DNA of 64,000 bases from Diploptera punctata (lineage: Eukaryota > Arthropoda > Insecta > Blattodea > Blaberidae), in contig JASPKZ010007283.1 in NCBI GenBank assembly GCA_030220185.1, positions 1,542,001 to 1,606,000 of the forward strand, read 5' to 3'. The first letter of the stretch is position 1. Every line of letters begins with the position of its first letter. Positions 30,381 to 41,447 of this stretch are shown piece by piece. Made by a program: the position numbers and the translations under genes. The notes below the pieces were generated by a model that made no database searches, had not been told where the DNA came from, and saw only the letters and a program-made list of their open reading frames with translations.

Positions 30381-31250
30381 AAAATTGTATATTTTGGTTT
30401 AGGATACCTGTGTGATTAACAGAAACAATACTGAATTTAAAAAAAATATATAGTAGGCCTAAGTTACCATAGTTCATAAAGTGTGCCACATAATTTAATT
30501 TCAAACTATTTATTTGAACGTTGTAAGAACTTAAATTAAATTAATTATTATGCATTTAGAAATATTTCTACGAAAATGTGTAATGTTAAATAATGGCGCT
30601 TTTACCATGAGACAATGAGCATTCGTTGTGAAAGGAACTTCTCAAGAATTGATAGGCCGAAACTTCATGATAGTCGATCAAATAGAAGTACACTTCTCTT
30701 TCCAGTTGGTTTTCCGCTAGGTTTTACAGGGATAGTGAATGCAAAAGGCTTCTTCAAATTTAAGCGATAGAGCACAGCATGTCTGGTGGCGAAAGGAGAA
30801 ATTTGAATTTTAATGATCACCGTAATGGGTTTGAATGAATTTCGAAAAAAATATTTTTTATTTAAAAAAAATAGAATATTTGTTCGCTGCTGGTATGGTG
30901 GGGGTTATATCACATGTTCAATCCATTTTTTTCAATATTCTATTTTGATGAAATTACGGGACTCCAGAATATGGTAAAATAACTACGTTATAGTTTACAA
31001 AGTGCACATTTTCTCAGTATTTATTCACGTCGGTAGAATGTAACGTATATTAGTCACTATTGAATGCCGACAGTCATTTGACACAGGTGTTTTAGAGAAT
31101 TCTGAGGTAATTAAATTACTAAGTTTGTGCCCACATATATTTTTTTGTGGGATTCAATTCTCTTTTATTGTTATTATGATTTTTGGCTATCCAGAAGGTT
31201 ATTAATTTTACCTGCATTTTGAATAATTTCCTATGATATTTGTATGAAAG
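30381..31250. other. Intergenic DNA
   Basis: No gene or known repeat seen. Confidence 0.4.
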
Positions 31251-31640
31251 AGAAAAAAGTAAGATTGAATTCGTTAATGTTAGAAGTGAGGGTTCGCCTG
31301 AAGTGAAAATTAAAAAATCACTCTAACTGTTGCAATTTTTAATTTTTCGCAACGAAACACACTGCATGCTCTTACAATAAAACAAGAATAAAACAAGGAA
31401 GGTGTTTTCCAAAATCGGCCGAATGCCACCATTTGAATTGAGAATTTACCTGAAACCCTGAATAAAAAATAACCCTCTCCAGCCGAAATGTTTATTTTCT
31501 CGCAATACGTGTGGCTTAATTAACAAACAAATCGCCAAAACAAGAAAATCGAACCATAAATTCGACTTGCTGAGGAATTTGTTTAAATTACGCAGTTCTT
31601 GCGTCACGGAGTTTTGTTATTCTTTGTTGATACAAAATAT
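31251..31640 (+). repeat. Longest copy of the TCGGACCAT module
   Basis: Contains, in order, gggttcgcctgaagtgaaaa, gcaatttttaatttttcgca, gaaacacactgcatgctctt, ataaaacaaggaaggtg, aaaatcggccgaatg, gagaatttacctgaaac, ttttctcgcaatacgtg, aaaatcgaaccataaattcg and ttaaattacgcagttcttgc. It looks like two units in tandem. Noncoding. Confidence 0.6.
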
Positions 31641-31689
31641 ATTCATATCAGAAGAATGAAACTTAATTTATCATTTGTGAAAACTTTAT

Positions 31690-32165
31690 GATTTAGCAGA
31701 CCGTCGTCATAGACTGCGATGACCAGGATATCTTCTTCTTCTTCTTCACTTCCTGGTTTAGGCAAGAGTTGCCTGTTCCGTCTTCACTAATAGATCTAAG
31801 ACCATCTCTTGCGAGGACGTCCGACATCTCTTCTTCTTCTTGGAAAATAATAGAAGATTTTATTTGGTAATCTCTTTCTTCCATTCTTTCTACATGTTCT
31901 TTCCACTGTATCTTGTTATTAAATATATTTTCTTTTATGGAGTAGATCTGCAGTTCTTCATGGATATCCTCGTTTCTTATCTGGTCCATTCTAGTGCAGC
32001 CTTTTACTCTTCTTAAAAATTTCATCTCGGCTGCTTGGATTTTACTTTCTTGTTTGGTAGTGGTAGTCCAAGATTCACTCCCATACAAAAGGACAGGGAC
32101 AGCCATCGTTTTATAAAATTTTAATTTTGTTTGTTTATGGGCTTTATTATTCAATGTTCGATTTA
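31690..32165 (-). mobile_element. LINE-B 3' end fragment
   Basis: The frame 31693-32154 (153 codons) encodes L-L-Y-G-S-E-S-W, then K-I-Q-A-A-E-M-K-F-L-R-R, G-C-T-R-M-D-Q-I-R-N-E-D-I and a W-K-E-H-V-E-R-M segment, the standard C-terminal region of this LINE. The tail tcttcttcttcttcttcac is at the left end. 5'-truncated and non-functional; the plus-strand copy at 57440-58290 is its close relative. Confidence 0.85.
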
Positions 32166-32340
32166 TTGTACTATGGCCAGGATATGTGGCACGAATTATA
32201 GAATGAAAGCTGGATAGGAAGACCAGTTGGAAAGCGCTCTGTACAAATGCCTAGAAAGAGGTGGGAGAATAATATTGACGATGATTTTGAGGGAGGTAAA
32301 TTATATAGGAGAAGATTGAAAAAAAAATGACTTACGATTG
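32166..32340 (+). mobile_element. LINE-A scrap abutting LINE-B
   Basis: The strings ggccaggatatgtggcacga and gggagaataatattgacgat correspond to the A-G-H-V-A-R and R-W-E-N-N-I segments of LINE-A. It joins the minus-strand LINE-B copy tail-to-middle with no spacer. Confidence 0.6.
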
Positions 32341-32643
32341 CGGATGTATTATGTTTCGCGTAGCCGTGAATCTTTGCCAGCGAATAGGTTAGTTTCATAA
32401 CTTCATGTTGGATCTTATTGAGTGGGTTCTAATGCCACCCACTGCTATTTTCGTGTTTCGGGTTCAGCGCTGGGCTGATATATGGTGTTAATATAGTGTG
32501 TTGTTCATCAGGTATGATGGTGGATAAATGCCGGAACGCACCTTACCCCTCTCGAAATCATCAAGTGGGCCACTAGGTTTAACATTCCCATCAGACGCAC
32601 GAATCGCTATGAGCAGTAAAATAAATAAATATAAATATCTTCA
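32341..32643. other. Intergenic DNA
   Basis: Nothing recognised. Confidence 0.4.
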
Positions 32644-33722
32644 ACTCGTGTTATAAACTAGGTGAGGGTTAACATCTCGGTAGCGCAAAAAATGCCTATA
32701 ACCGTAAAATGTCTATTAATATTAATTAATTTAATAGTGGCTCGAGCGGAGGCAGGAATGTGTTGACTCTGAAAGCTTGGAGTGAAATATAAGTACAAAC
32801 CAACTTCATTTACAAAAACCAAATACCAATAAATATAAAAATTCTTAGAATTACAGAATAAATGTTAAAGCTCTTAGAAACACAAATAAATGTTAACCTC
32901 AACCTAGAATAACTATATGCAAACTAATGGAAAACACTAGTGATATCGCAAAATATTCTTTATAAAATTCAAGCGTGACTCAGAGAGATCAGTTTACATA
33001 ACTGTCCTAAACTAGTGCTTTAATCTCTAATTAGTTATTTAATGGCGAGAATTAGGTTCTCTATTTAATTCAAGTCTATTAGGACATAAGCAATATTTCA
33101 AGTTAGATATGTGTCCTTTCCCAGAACCTACGTTTTTTTTTATTTTAACAACTATCTAATCGAATAGTCATTAAATATTATAATTAATTGATCATGTGAC
33201 TTTCCACCTGAAAATATTTAGAAATTAGCATGTACACTTACATAAGATGACAGAGAAAACCATGTTCAGTCGAGTAGCGCTTCAGTGTCTCTCACCTTCT
33301 TCTGACTTAGGGCCTAACTGCCTAGCTTAAATGTCCATTTTCCCCTACTTAACGTTCCAAATTAATTATGAAAAACCCTACTTTGTACCCCTAGGCTACT
33401 TCTCCGATCTGAAAGTTTCCAGAACCTCCACTTCTAACTGTATATTGTTTTGATAGACCTAACTGTATATTATTTTGATGAAGATTATGAATTTAGACCT
33501 TTATTGCTAAACGCAAATCTGATTACTGAGTATGTGTTTTCCAGTTTCCAATGTAGTTTAGACACTCTTATATACATCCTGTTTATTCAGGCCAGTTCAT
33601 AAACATGCTTGATATCAAAATTTTTTCCTCACAATACTTAATATATATATATATTATTTTATTATAATATATTTTTTAGATTATTATTGTATCTTATGGC
33701 TATAGGGTATCTTTACAACTCG
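32644..33722. mobile_element. Solo LTR 2 with 5-bp target duplication
   Basis: The segment 32649-33717 (1069 bp) starts TGTTATAAAC and ends ATCTTTACA, between ACTCG at 32644-32648 and 33718-33722. It has no coding content. An AT tract lies at about 33640-33655. Compared with solo LTR 1 the ends are similar in style (TGTTA..) but the bodies are not obviously homologous. Confidence 0.75.
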
Positions 33723-34020
33723 TGTCCAATTCAGGGTCGGGTCGATGAATGAGATGAGATGAAGCCCCTATATTCATAGAGTCTGTGAACGACAAGAGTG
33801 CCGGCTCATCACTCGTGACGCACCGTCACAGGGGCGGATGAATGTAATGAAACGAAGTAGATGAGATGTGTATAGAGAAATGGTGGAATTAAATTTGTGG
33901 CAGGGGGAAACGGGAGAAACTCCCAGAAAAACCTGACCAAGCTCCGTTTCGTCCATCACGAAACCCACGTGGAGTGACCGAGACTCAACTCTGGGGTTAT
34001 GAGTAGTGCCACAGGTTTTC
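33723..34020 (-). mobile_element. Possible third tRNA-derived SINE (SINE-3)
   Basis: On the minus strand a B-box-like gagttgagtctcggtcac is followed by cgtgggtttcgtgatggacg, ggtttttctgggagtttctc and a GATGA/TCATC-rich end near 33745. The organisation (B-box, body, short simple repeat) resembles a SINE, but I see only this one copy. Confidence 0.45.
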
Positions 34021-34430
34021 TCTCAACATATTTACTGCAGAAGGATTTGCAATTTAATGCAGGAATCTAGTGTACAGTCTAGTGATTAAAAATTGTACAC
34101 CAGGATTTATTGTTTCCTCGAGATTAACAATTTTACTATTTAATTAAATTAATTTTACAATTAAAATTTTATAAGTCAAGATGGATGCAACATGTTCATC
34201 GAATGAAGGATCACAGGATACTCAAACAAATGTTATCAACCTGCAGGGCGTCCACACAAAATACTTTATGATGGCATTTCTATTGAGTTCGAAATAGGTT
34301 AATAAATGACTTAAATTCGTAAATGGACTGCGATGATGATGATAATGTTTTCAATTCCGCCGGGTATCGAATTATGACCCGCTAGTTAGGAAGCAGGTAT
34401 GCTACTACCTGAGCCAACACATTATTGTTG
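34021..34430. other. Intergenic DNA with a tRNA-like relic
   Basis: 34340-34425, read on the minus strand, has ggctcaggtagtagcatac (A-box-like) and aattcgatacccggcgg (B-box-like) at tRNA-like spacing. It may be a decayed tRNA gene or SINE head. The rest is unassigned. Confidence 0.4.
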
Positions 34431-34437
34431 TATTGTT

Positions 34438-34955
34438 CATCATCATCATCATCATCATCACTCCAGGGATTAGGCAATTGCCCGTTCTGACTTCATAATG
34501 AATCAGCCAAACGTCTTCTAGGTCTTCCAACATCACGTCTTCCTCTTGCTTGATAATTTCTTGCTAACAATGGATATCTCTCCTTACTCATTCCATCCAT
34601 ATGATCAATCCATTTCTGTCTGTAATTCGTGACCTTATCCAATAAAGGCTGTACTTTCAATTCTTCTCTTATATCCTCATTTCTTATTCTATCAAGTCTT
34701 GTACATCCTTTTACTTGTCTTAGGAACCTCATCTCCGCCGTCTGTATTCTATCCTTCTGTTTTTTCATTGGAGCCCAAGTTTCACATCCATACAATATTG
34801 TGGGAACCGCCATAACATTATACATTTTTATCTTGGTTTCTTTTCTAATTTTATTTTTGAATGTTCTCTGTATTGTTCCACACACCGTCTGAAATTTATT
34901 TATTTTGAAGTCAATATCTCTTTCCACATTGTAGCCAACATCACAGCCCATTGTT
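34438..34955 (-). mobile_element. LINE-B-related 3' fragment
   Basis: The frame 34493-34951 (152 codons) encodes L-Y-G-C-E-T-W, I-Q-T-A-E-M-R-F-L-R-Q, G-C-T-R-L-D-R-I-R-N-E-D-I and a G-R-R-D-V-G-R-P-R-R-R-L end. The tail is an ATG repeat (CAT on the plus strand, 34440-34460). It diverges from the 31690 copy, so it is a sister family. No RT active site. Confidence 0.85.
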
Positions 34956-35265
34956 AAAAATTATTATTATTATTATTATTATTATTTGAGCCGGAATTTG
35001 TATACAACATAAATATGCATGCAAATATGCACACCAATTATGCAAAAACAAATTGCAATAAAATCAATTAAATTATTGGCTTTGTGGGTAATCGTTACTT
35101 ATTCCTACCTTTTACAGCAGATAAGGAAGGTCTTCATGAGGGTTTCTTGTGTAAAGCTCCTTCTTCTGTCAGTGAAGAATCTTTTATGTAATGAAAATGC
35201 CCTTTTTATATCACATGATGTCAGAGGTGAATGTGAAAAAGTATTAGATAATTAATTAATTAATT
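34956..35265. other. ATT microsatellite and unassigned DNA
   Basis: ATT units at 34961-34987, then DNA rich in atgcat strings near 35010-35030. The frame 35019-35255 is unassigned. Confidence 0.4.
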
Positions 35266-35460
35266 ACCAATTAATGGACACCATCAGGAACGAGAAGGAA
35301 AGGAAGATCAAATCTCACGTGGATCCTAGGGATTAGAGAAACTTTGAAGGACTGGGAAATAGAGGAAGAAATGTGTTATAATAGAGACGAATGGAGGAAA
35401 ATTATAAAGCGAAATTGAAGATAAATTATTGGTGCCGGAAAAATGTATGAACATTGTTAA
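35266..35460 (+). mobile_element. LINE-C 3' scrap
   Basis: The stretch gaaggaaaggaagatcaaa through gagacgaatggaggaaaatt matches the G-R-P-R-N-S-W and R-N-E-W-R-K-K-I order of the LINE-C copy at 46590-46870. Confidence 0.5.
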
Positions 35461-36014
35461 AACCGGAATATATATATATTAATTACCAATAATTAGCTGT
35501 AGGGAAAATTATAATTTAATATCACATTTAGGCGTAAATATGCATTTATGCATTAAAAATCTAAAATAAGCATTTCCTTCCAGAATATGCATTTATATGC
35601 ATTATCAAATACTGCTCATATTGTCTGTGAAGGGGCACTTAACATGTAAATTATTTCCGAATTTTTTAATGCGTTAAAAACCATGCATTTCGGATACAAG
35701 TCAGGGCTCTAATTACACACAACAACAAATTTGAACTTTTTGTCGCTGGCAGAAATGAAAATAGGTGATTTTAGTTAATTGGAATGCTCTGAGTTCGAAT
35801 TTTAAGTCCGTTTTCTCTATCGTTGAACGTTTTTCATTATATTTCGCATATTATTGCTTATCAGCATTTAGTTTCAATTTTTTTGCAATAATGTTAGAAG
35901 CAATTTATATGTAAAACCAAATCATATATGATCCAAAAAGTTAAAATATTTCTTCTAAGAAGGATAAATAAGTAGTTACAACACATGCTTAAATTGTAGC
36001 AAAAATCTCATCTT
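35461..36014. other. AT-rich DNA with clustered ATGCAT palindromes
   Basis: ATGCAT or near-ATGCAT strings occur at about 35535, 35546, 35585, 35598 and 35683, all just downstream (relative to its strand) of the uncharacterised gene fragment at 36015-36555. No gene seen. Confidence 0.4.
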
Positions 36015-36555
36015 TCAAAACTTCTTCCTGGATGACTTACGCCAATCAGATGGCTCCGAAACGTCTGTGATAAGTTGCCAGCAGTAATCAGCAAGCATGT
36101 TGGTCATTGATTTCCCTTTATAACGCCTTTCCATTTCTAAAATGTCTTCGTGGAACCTTTCGCCATGTTCATCACTGACGTCACCCAAGTTAGGTGAAGA
36201 ATCACTATGTTTAACAGGTCGCATGGCTGACTGCTAATTTGGATACTGAAGAGAATGAAACCAGATATATTGACCATACATAAATAAGTCAGTGATGTGG
36301 TCCGTAGGTTCCCTCCACAACATTGGGGGCAAATGGGATGCACGAATGTGAAGCTTTTAACCAACTTATTAAAATCCTTTGGCAGTTTGTACAGCAAAAA
36401 TTGGGGGCCCATATTTATCAGTATCTCCAAATTTACTCTAGTTCCCGAAATATAAATTGTACACCTTTACAACTAGTTCTGCGCTGAGATTTTGTACAGT
36501 ACTCTCCACATACGTAACAGAATAAATTAGGAGAATTCTTGCAGCGGCGAGACAT
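36015..36555 (-). pseudogene. WREPTDH-family uncharacterised gene, internally deleted
   Basis: Read on the minus strand from an ATG at 36555: M-S-R-R-C-K-N-S then F-C-Y-V-C-G, a Cys-rich N-terminus; after frame shifts, W-R-E-P-T-D-H-I-T-D near 36310-36280; then, after an apparent jump, L-G-D-V-S-D-E-H-G-E-R-F-H-E-D-I and M-L-A-D-Y-C-W near 36190-36080. I recognise these as landmarks of a repeated, uncharacterised arthropod/cnidarian gene family often found with transposons; its function is unknown to me. The middle of the family protein is missing here. Confidence 0.65.
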
Positions 36556-37092
36556 TGCAAAATTATAAAAACATTAAAACTTACGTATTAAAATATATTA
36601 TAGTAGATTGTTTTAATTCAATTCCTTTATAATGATACACAATAATGCATATATCGATACTTCCTAATCACAATGATGTAATGTAAGACGAACTGCACAG
36701 AACGAGGTATTACAAGTCATTACTTCATGTATTTGACAGTGACAATCAGGAAATTTTGTATACCTGTGTATTCCTGAGGGTTTAACAATCCGTAAGAGTA
36801 ATAAAACCGCGCAAAAGAAAAAGAAGGGTGACCAGTTTGAGAGACAATAGCGCCTGCGACTCTCACCGAAACGATCAATTCTGCTAAAGGTTGTCGTCGA
36901 AATATCTGACTCCGGTTAGGTGACTGGAAAAAAACTAATATCATTTTCGTCTTCTGCGAGACCGAAAACATAGTTGTTGATACATTTCGAGCCTGCTAGT
37001 AATTCTTTGTTGTTGTGTGTTATAAATAATCACAAGAGAATAGAGTTTAGTAGACAGAAGATTCATGAAAACATGCGTGTCCTGCCTGCAAG
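36556..37092. other. Intergenic DNA
   Basis: No gene recognised. The frame 36720-36971 has no visible domain. Confidence 0.4.
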
Positions 37093-37096
37093 GTAA
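37093..37096. repeat. LTR-element target duplication GTAA (left)
   Basis: GTAA here and at 45104-45107 flank the LTR element. Confidence 0.85.
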
Positions 37097-37641
37097 TGTC
37101 ATAGTTGGTCGATTCCTTCTATAATTAAAAATGATTATTTATAATATAAATCAGAATTAAAAGAAAGTAAGTGTTTTGTGAAGTGAAGATCTTCTTGAAG
37201 TTCTAGTAGAATTTATAGCTTAAGTTAGAATATAGGAATCAGGACCAGGAAATCTTCGGAGATGTAGTTGGTAGATAGGGTTAAACCTAACTATGGAAAA
37301 ATGCAATAGGCGAGCGTAGACAATTAAAACAGACTTTAATGAAGAATAAATGAGACAGCTTATCGGTTACACCGATGAAAATAATAATCTGTCTGTCTGT
37401 CTGTCAAATACAGACGGGTACATATTTATATACATAAAATCATAAGATATCATTATCGTAACAATTACACAATCAAGGTAAGGATGATGCCACTTGGATG
37501 TGGAAAAGAACCACCCTCCCTACTTTGGACTTTGATAACGATAGTAAGAATGTTTAACCATTGATAACAAATTCTAAATTACAAGTTAGGTTTTTCTTAC
37601 TTTTAACAAGAAATATGAATTATATGAATAAAATGTATATG

Positions 37642-37687
<46 letters not shown>

Positions 37688-37715
37688 ATATTACACGATA
37701 TTACACAATATTACA
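37097..37715 (-). repeat. 3' LTR (left)
   Basis: 619 bp, starting TGTCATAG and ending CAATATTACA on the plus strand. It contains a TGTC tetranucleotide run near 37388 and a long AT tract (about 37646-37680). Differences from the right LTR are mostly single bases plus changes in these two tracts. Confidence 0.92.
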
Positions 37716-37726
37716 CTCCTCCCCCT
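37716..37726 (-). other. Polypurine tract
   Basis: AGGGGGAGGAG on the minus strand directly abuts the 3' LTR; this primes plus-strand DNA synthesis. Confidence 0.85.
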
Positions 37727-37760
37727 ATAAAAAGTTTTGAATTCATAATTCGAAACTTTA

Positions 37761-38177
37761 CTAACGAAACAGTTTAGTTTTATTTCGAGTTCTATGCGCA
37801 ATACTAGCCTTATCTTCTTCATCTTGGGATATATTTGGTAAAGAGTTGGGATCTCTAATTCCTTCGTCTAAAGGTGGTGATGACTTAAGGGACACGGTAG
37901 GTGAATTTTCATCCTTACCTGGGGTCGTGGAGTAAACTACACGATCATGCCCTGAGTAATTATGTATGTTAATACATAATCTATCAGTAGTTTCTTTCCA
38001 GCATTTTCTTGGCGTCCATTTATCCCATAACCAAAATATCATATTTCTGCAGCTCTTACAACAACAAAAACAACAACAACATGTCAAGGTTACAAATATG
38101 ATTGTACCCATTACAGAACTCCATGTGGTTATATGTATATACCACTTTGAATAATCATTTTCTTCCTGTTGTTTCAA
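37761..38177 (-). pseudogene. Env-like protein, C-terminal part with membrane anchor
   Basis: 138 codons. A hydrophobic span of about 25 residues near residues 15-40 runs into a cysteine cluster (C-C-C-C-F-C-C-C-K-S-C) and then a cytoplasmic tail of about 90 residues. This is the membrane anchor and tail of the env-like fusion protein. It is separated from the upstream part by a frame shift near 38190. Confidence 0.82.
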
Positions 38178-38190
38178 TAACTTACCTAAA

Positions 38191-39090
38191 TCATCGGCCC
38201 TTCATACTAGCCATTCTCAAATCATCTACCGACGACATTAGATTAGACATAGGCATGTCTAATTGTAATTTCTCATATTTGTTAGTTTTATCAATATCAA
38301 AGCAACAGTCGAAGTCAATAGGTGCTGTAGGCATAAAATCTATTGTTAAGTTACTTACTAAATTACTCATGGCATGTAAGGTTACGTGGGCATTAAAATC
38401 CTTGCAATTTTGTCCTAGCGACAATTTGCCTTCTTTTTCAATATTAAGTTGTGTTGATTTGTCACCACATAACACAGTCATACGATCTGGCTTTGGGGCG
38501 ACAAATAACCATTCATTAGACAAATATAAGGGAATCCAGTAGGATTTATTCAGTGTGAAAATTCTAGTCTCGCAACTTTTTGGAACTTTGGTGGTGGACG
38601 GATGAAGAAGTGAGGCTTCACAATCAGCCTCAGGGGTGAACAAATAAATCGGTATAGTTTCTTTACATACGTAATGCAAAATATTAGGATGAAAACATCC
38701 AGTGAGTTCATTAGTTGTCATTTTTCCATAATGTTGTCTCAAAGGGTCACTAAAAATATATTCTTTGTCTGCGCTTAGAAAAATGTAAATATTATCTTCC
38801 TTCTTCACAGGAAAAGGAAGTGTTTTATACAAGTGATATGGAGTAGGAGAGAGGAGGGGTATTTGTAATACATATACTAAATATTGCTTATAAGAATAGG
38901 TGTGAGGTGTTATTAAGTTTTGAAGTTCTGAAAAAGAAAAATTAGGGTAGTCCAGACCAGTTGGCAGCGTTTGAGCTTTCATAACATTCTTAATCTTTTC
39001 CACCGTAATTAATTGGGGTTGAAGAGTTCCTTGCTCTGCGTGTACAAAGGCGTCTATAAGAATTTCAAAAGAATGTTGACATTCTTCCAC
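38191..39090 (-). pseudogene. Env-like protein, middle ectodomain
   Basis: A frame of 299 codons with about a dozen Cys residues and several N-glycosylation sites, consistent with the ectodomain of an insect-retroelement env. It lies in a different frame from the N-terminal part (39179-39631), with stops in the 88-base gap between them, and ends at a shift before the anchor part. Confidence 0.8.
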
Positions 39091-39178
39091 ACCTCTAAGT
39101 GAAATCCTTATCTGTTCATTTGCTAAACTAATACTCTCTATTTCCCTCTGTAGTGTGTTAATCCTATCAGTGGTATAA

Positions 39179-39631
39179 TTATTTAATTTTGTTAAAACTA
39201 TCCTTTAAAATATTTTCATTCCGGTTTACCCTCGCTATAGTTAAGTTAACTGAATTAATGGTCGATTTAATTACTGTAATTTCGTCCTTTAGAATATGCA
39301 AAAATTCGGCCTGTTCCTTCTCTAACTGTGAAATGTGATTATTATATTCCTCTGCATCAGATTGAGTTAAAGTACCGAATAATATTTTAGCGATCTCTCC
39401 CATAAAATTTAAAACGCCTCTCTTGGTTCTAGTATTCTGTTCATTAGGTGTTTTTAAATATTCTGTGACTAATTCTTTTAAATTTTCAACATACTTGACT
39501 TTTGGTTTTACAAAGTGATTTAAACTCCCACAATCTGTTAAATGAGCTTTAACTTCTTGTGCGTCTGCAAACTTTCCCAACCAAAATGGTATTAATATTT
39601 GTAGCATTATCCATGTGTTATGAAGTTTCAT
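39179..39631 (-). pseudogene. Env-like protein, N-terminal part with furin-type site
   Basis: 150 codons: a hydrophobic signal peptide at residues 6-24, a furin-type site R-T-K-R near residue 67-70 followed by G-V-L-N-F-M-G, the start of the fusion peptide region seen in baculovirus F and errantivirus env proteins, then a helical heptad region. In the family this protein mediates membrane fusion. The frame closes at 39179, so the copy is truncated relative to the family. Confidence 0.85.
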
Positions 39632-40067
39632 TTTCTTTTCCCTGCAAAGGAAAATATAGCTTTAATCTATTTGAATGTACTGTCTCATATTTGCGTTTAC
39701 CTAATTTTTGTATTATTACGTTGTGACCTTCAGTATTCTTAACCTCATATGGACCTTTCCATATTGGATCTAATTTATTCCTATTTTCTACTCTGAGAAG
39801 TACTAGATCATTCTCCTTGAATTCAACATAATTGCTTTTCACACGCGATTGTTGCTGTTCTTTAAATTTAATAAGCCTTTCTCTAGCTACCTCATGACAA
39901 CTTTGCAATTTATTCCTTACATTCAGAATTAGATCTTCGTAATTATATACAGGTTGTGATTTAGTTTGTAAAATTCCTGGGATTTTACATTTTTCTTCCG
40001 TACAATAATTCATAGGGTGAGTATTTAGTAATACTATGGGGGGTAGTGTTGTACGTAAAACTGGCAA
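39618..40067 (-). pseudogene. Pol: integrase C-terminal region
   Basis: 149 codons overlapping the end of the integrase core frame in another register and overlapping the env start by 14 bases. It includes L-V-L-L-R-V-E-N and W-K-G-P-Y-E-V, the C-terminal chromatin/DNA-binding module (GPY/F-type) of Gypsy integrases. The frame differs from 39985-40509, marking a shift near 40000-40060. Confidence 0.82.
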
Positions 40068-40509
40068 AGGGTAACCATTTGTCCCAATCTGCTCCTCTAG
40101 GATTGCAAAAACAACGCAAGTAAGTTACTAAAGTCTTATGAGTTCTTTCTAAAGCTCCATTACTTTCAGGATGATAAGCAGTAGAGTTCAGTTTCTGAAT
40201 CTTAAATAGTTTACATATTCTTTTAAATAAATCGGACATAAAATCTGTTCCTTGATCAGTTAATATGATATCAGGAATCCCATAAATTAAGATAACATTG
40301 TTTACGAAAGCTTCTGTTACTTCTTCGGCTGTTTGTGTCTTTAAGGGAATAACAATTAAATATTTACTTAAGTTATCTTGACAAGTTAATATATATTTAT
40401 GATTTCTCTCGGTTAGTGGAAGCGGTCCTACTACGTCTAGATAAATTTTTATCCAAGGTTCTTTTTGAGTGTCCGTGACCTCTAAAGGTTGTTTGACTTT
40501 ATGATTCAT
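39985..40509 (-). pseudogene. Pol: integrase catalytic core
   Basis: 174 codons with the DDE triad: D in I-Y-L-D-V-V-G-P near residue 25, D in L-T-D-Q-G-T-D near residue 87, and E in N-G-A-L-E-R-T-H near residue 123. The domain inserts the DNA copy into the host genome. It is preceded by the zinc-binding module in a different frame. Confidence 0.9.
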
Positions 40510-41447
40510 ATCTTATTAAATTGACAAATCTTACAAGTTTTAATGTAATTAGTTACGTCTTTCTCGATTCCCGGCCAATTTATGTATAATTTAATTCGAT
40601 CGGTAGTTTTATTGACTCCAAGATGTCCTCCAACTGGACAGCTGTGAAATTCTTTGATTATTTTCTCTTTACGATCCTCAGTTACGTGATTACTATTCAA
40701 TGTGCAACATTCTACAGGATGTCTACTCAAACTATCTGCGTTTACGTGTCTTTTACCTGCCCTATAATGAATTTCGAATTCAAATTCGGAAAGTTGTAAT
40801 TTCCAACGTATTAACCTCGAACTAGGGTCTTTCACCTTAAATAACCAGACCAATCCTTTGTGATCTGTCACTACTTGAAATTTACGTCCTAGTAAATAAG
40901 GTCTAAAATGCCTGCATGCCCATACTATCGCTAAAAGTTCTTTTTCTACCGTGCTGTAATTCAATTCGGCTTGATTTAAAGTCCTGCTAGCGTAAGCAAT
41001 GGGTTTATCATCTCCTAATGTTCCTTGACTAAGAATGGCGCCTAAAGCGTATCCACTAGCGTCTGTAGTTACTATAAAGGTTTGTGTGAAATCTGGATAC
41101 TGTAACAGTGGAGCTGTTGTTAATTTATCTTTTAATTTATTGAAGCTATTCTGTTCTGGGTCTTCCAACTTCCATTTCTTATCTTTCTTTAACAATTCAG
41201 TCAAAGGTTTTGCAATAGCACTAAATTCTTCTATAAATTTCCTGTAATATCCTGCCAAACCTAAGAATGATTTTATGTCTTTAGGTGTCTTTGGAGTTGG
41301 AAATTCTGTAACTGCCTGTATCTTCTTGGGATCGGGTTTGACTCCTTGAGCGGTAACTACGTGTCCTAAGTATTTTAATTCTTCTCTTAAAAATTCGCAT
41401 TTATCAGGCTCGATCTTTAAATTGTGTTTCCGCAACTGATTAAACAC
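40506..41447 (-). pseudogene. Pol: RT thumb, RNase H and integrase zinc-binding module
   Basis: 313 codons: connection region with F-L-G-L-A-G-Y-Y-R-K-F near residue 60; RNase H with T-D-A-S-G-Y-A-L-G near 127, V-E-K-E-L-L-A near 165 and V-T-D-H-K-G-L near 192; then the integrase H-H-C-C module with G-G-H-L-G-V-N near 273 and C-K-I-C near the end. The frame is shifted relative to both neighbours. Confidence 0.9.

Noticed and set aside
34438..34465. Short regular repeats as a CRISPR array
   Set aside because: CAT and other simple repeats without spacers, in a eukaryotic context.
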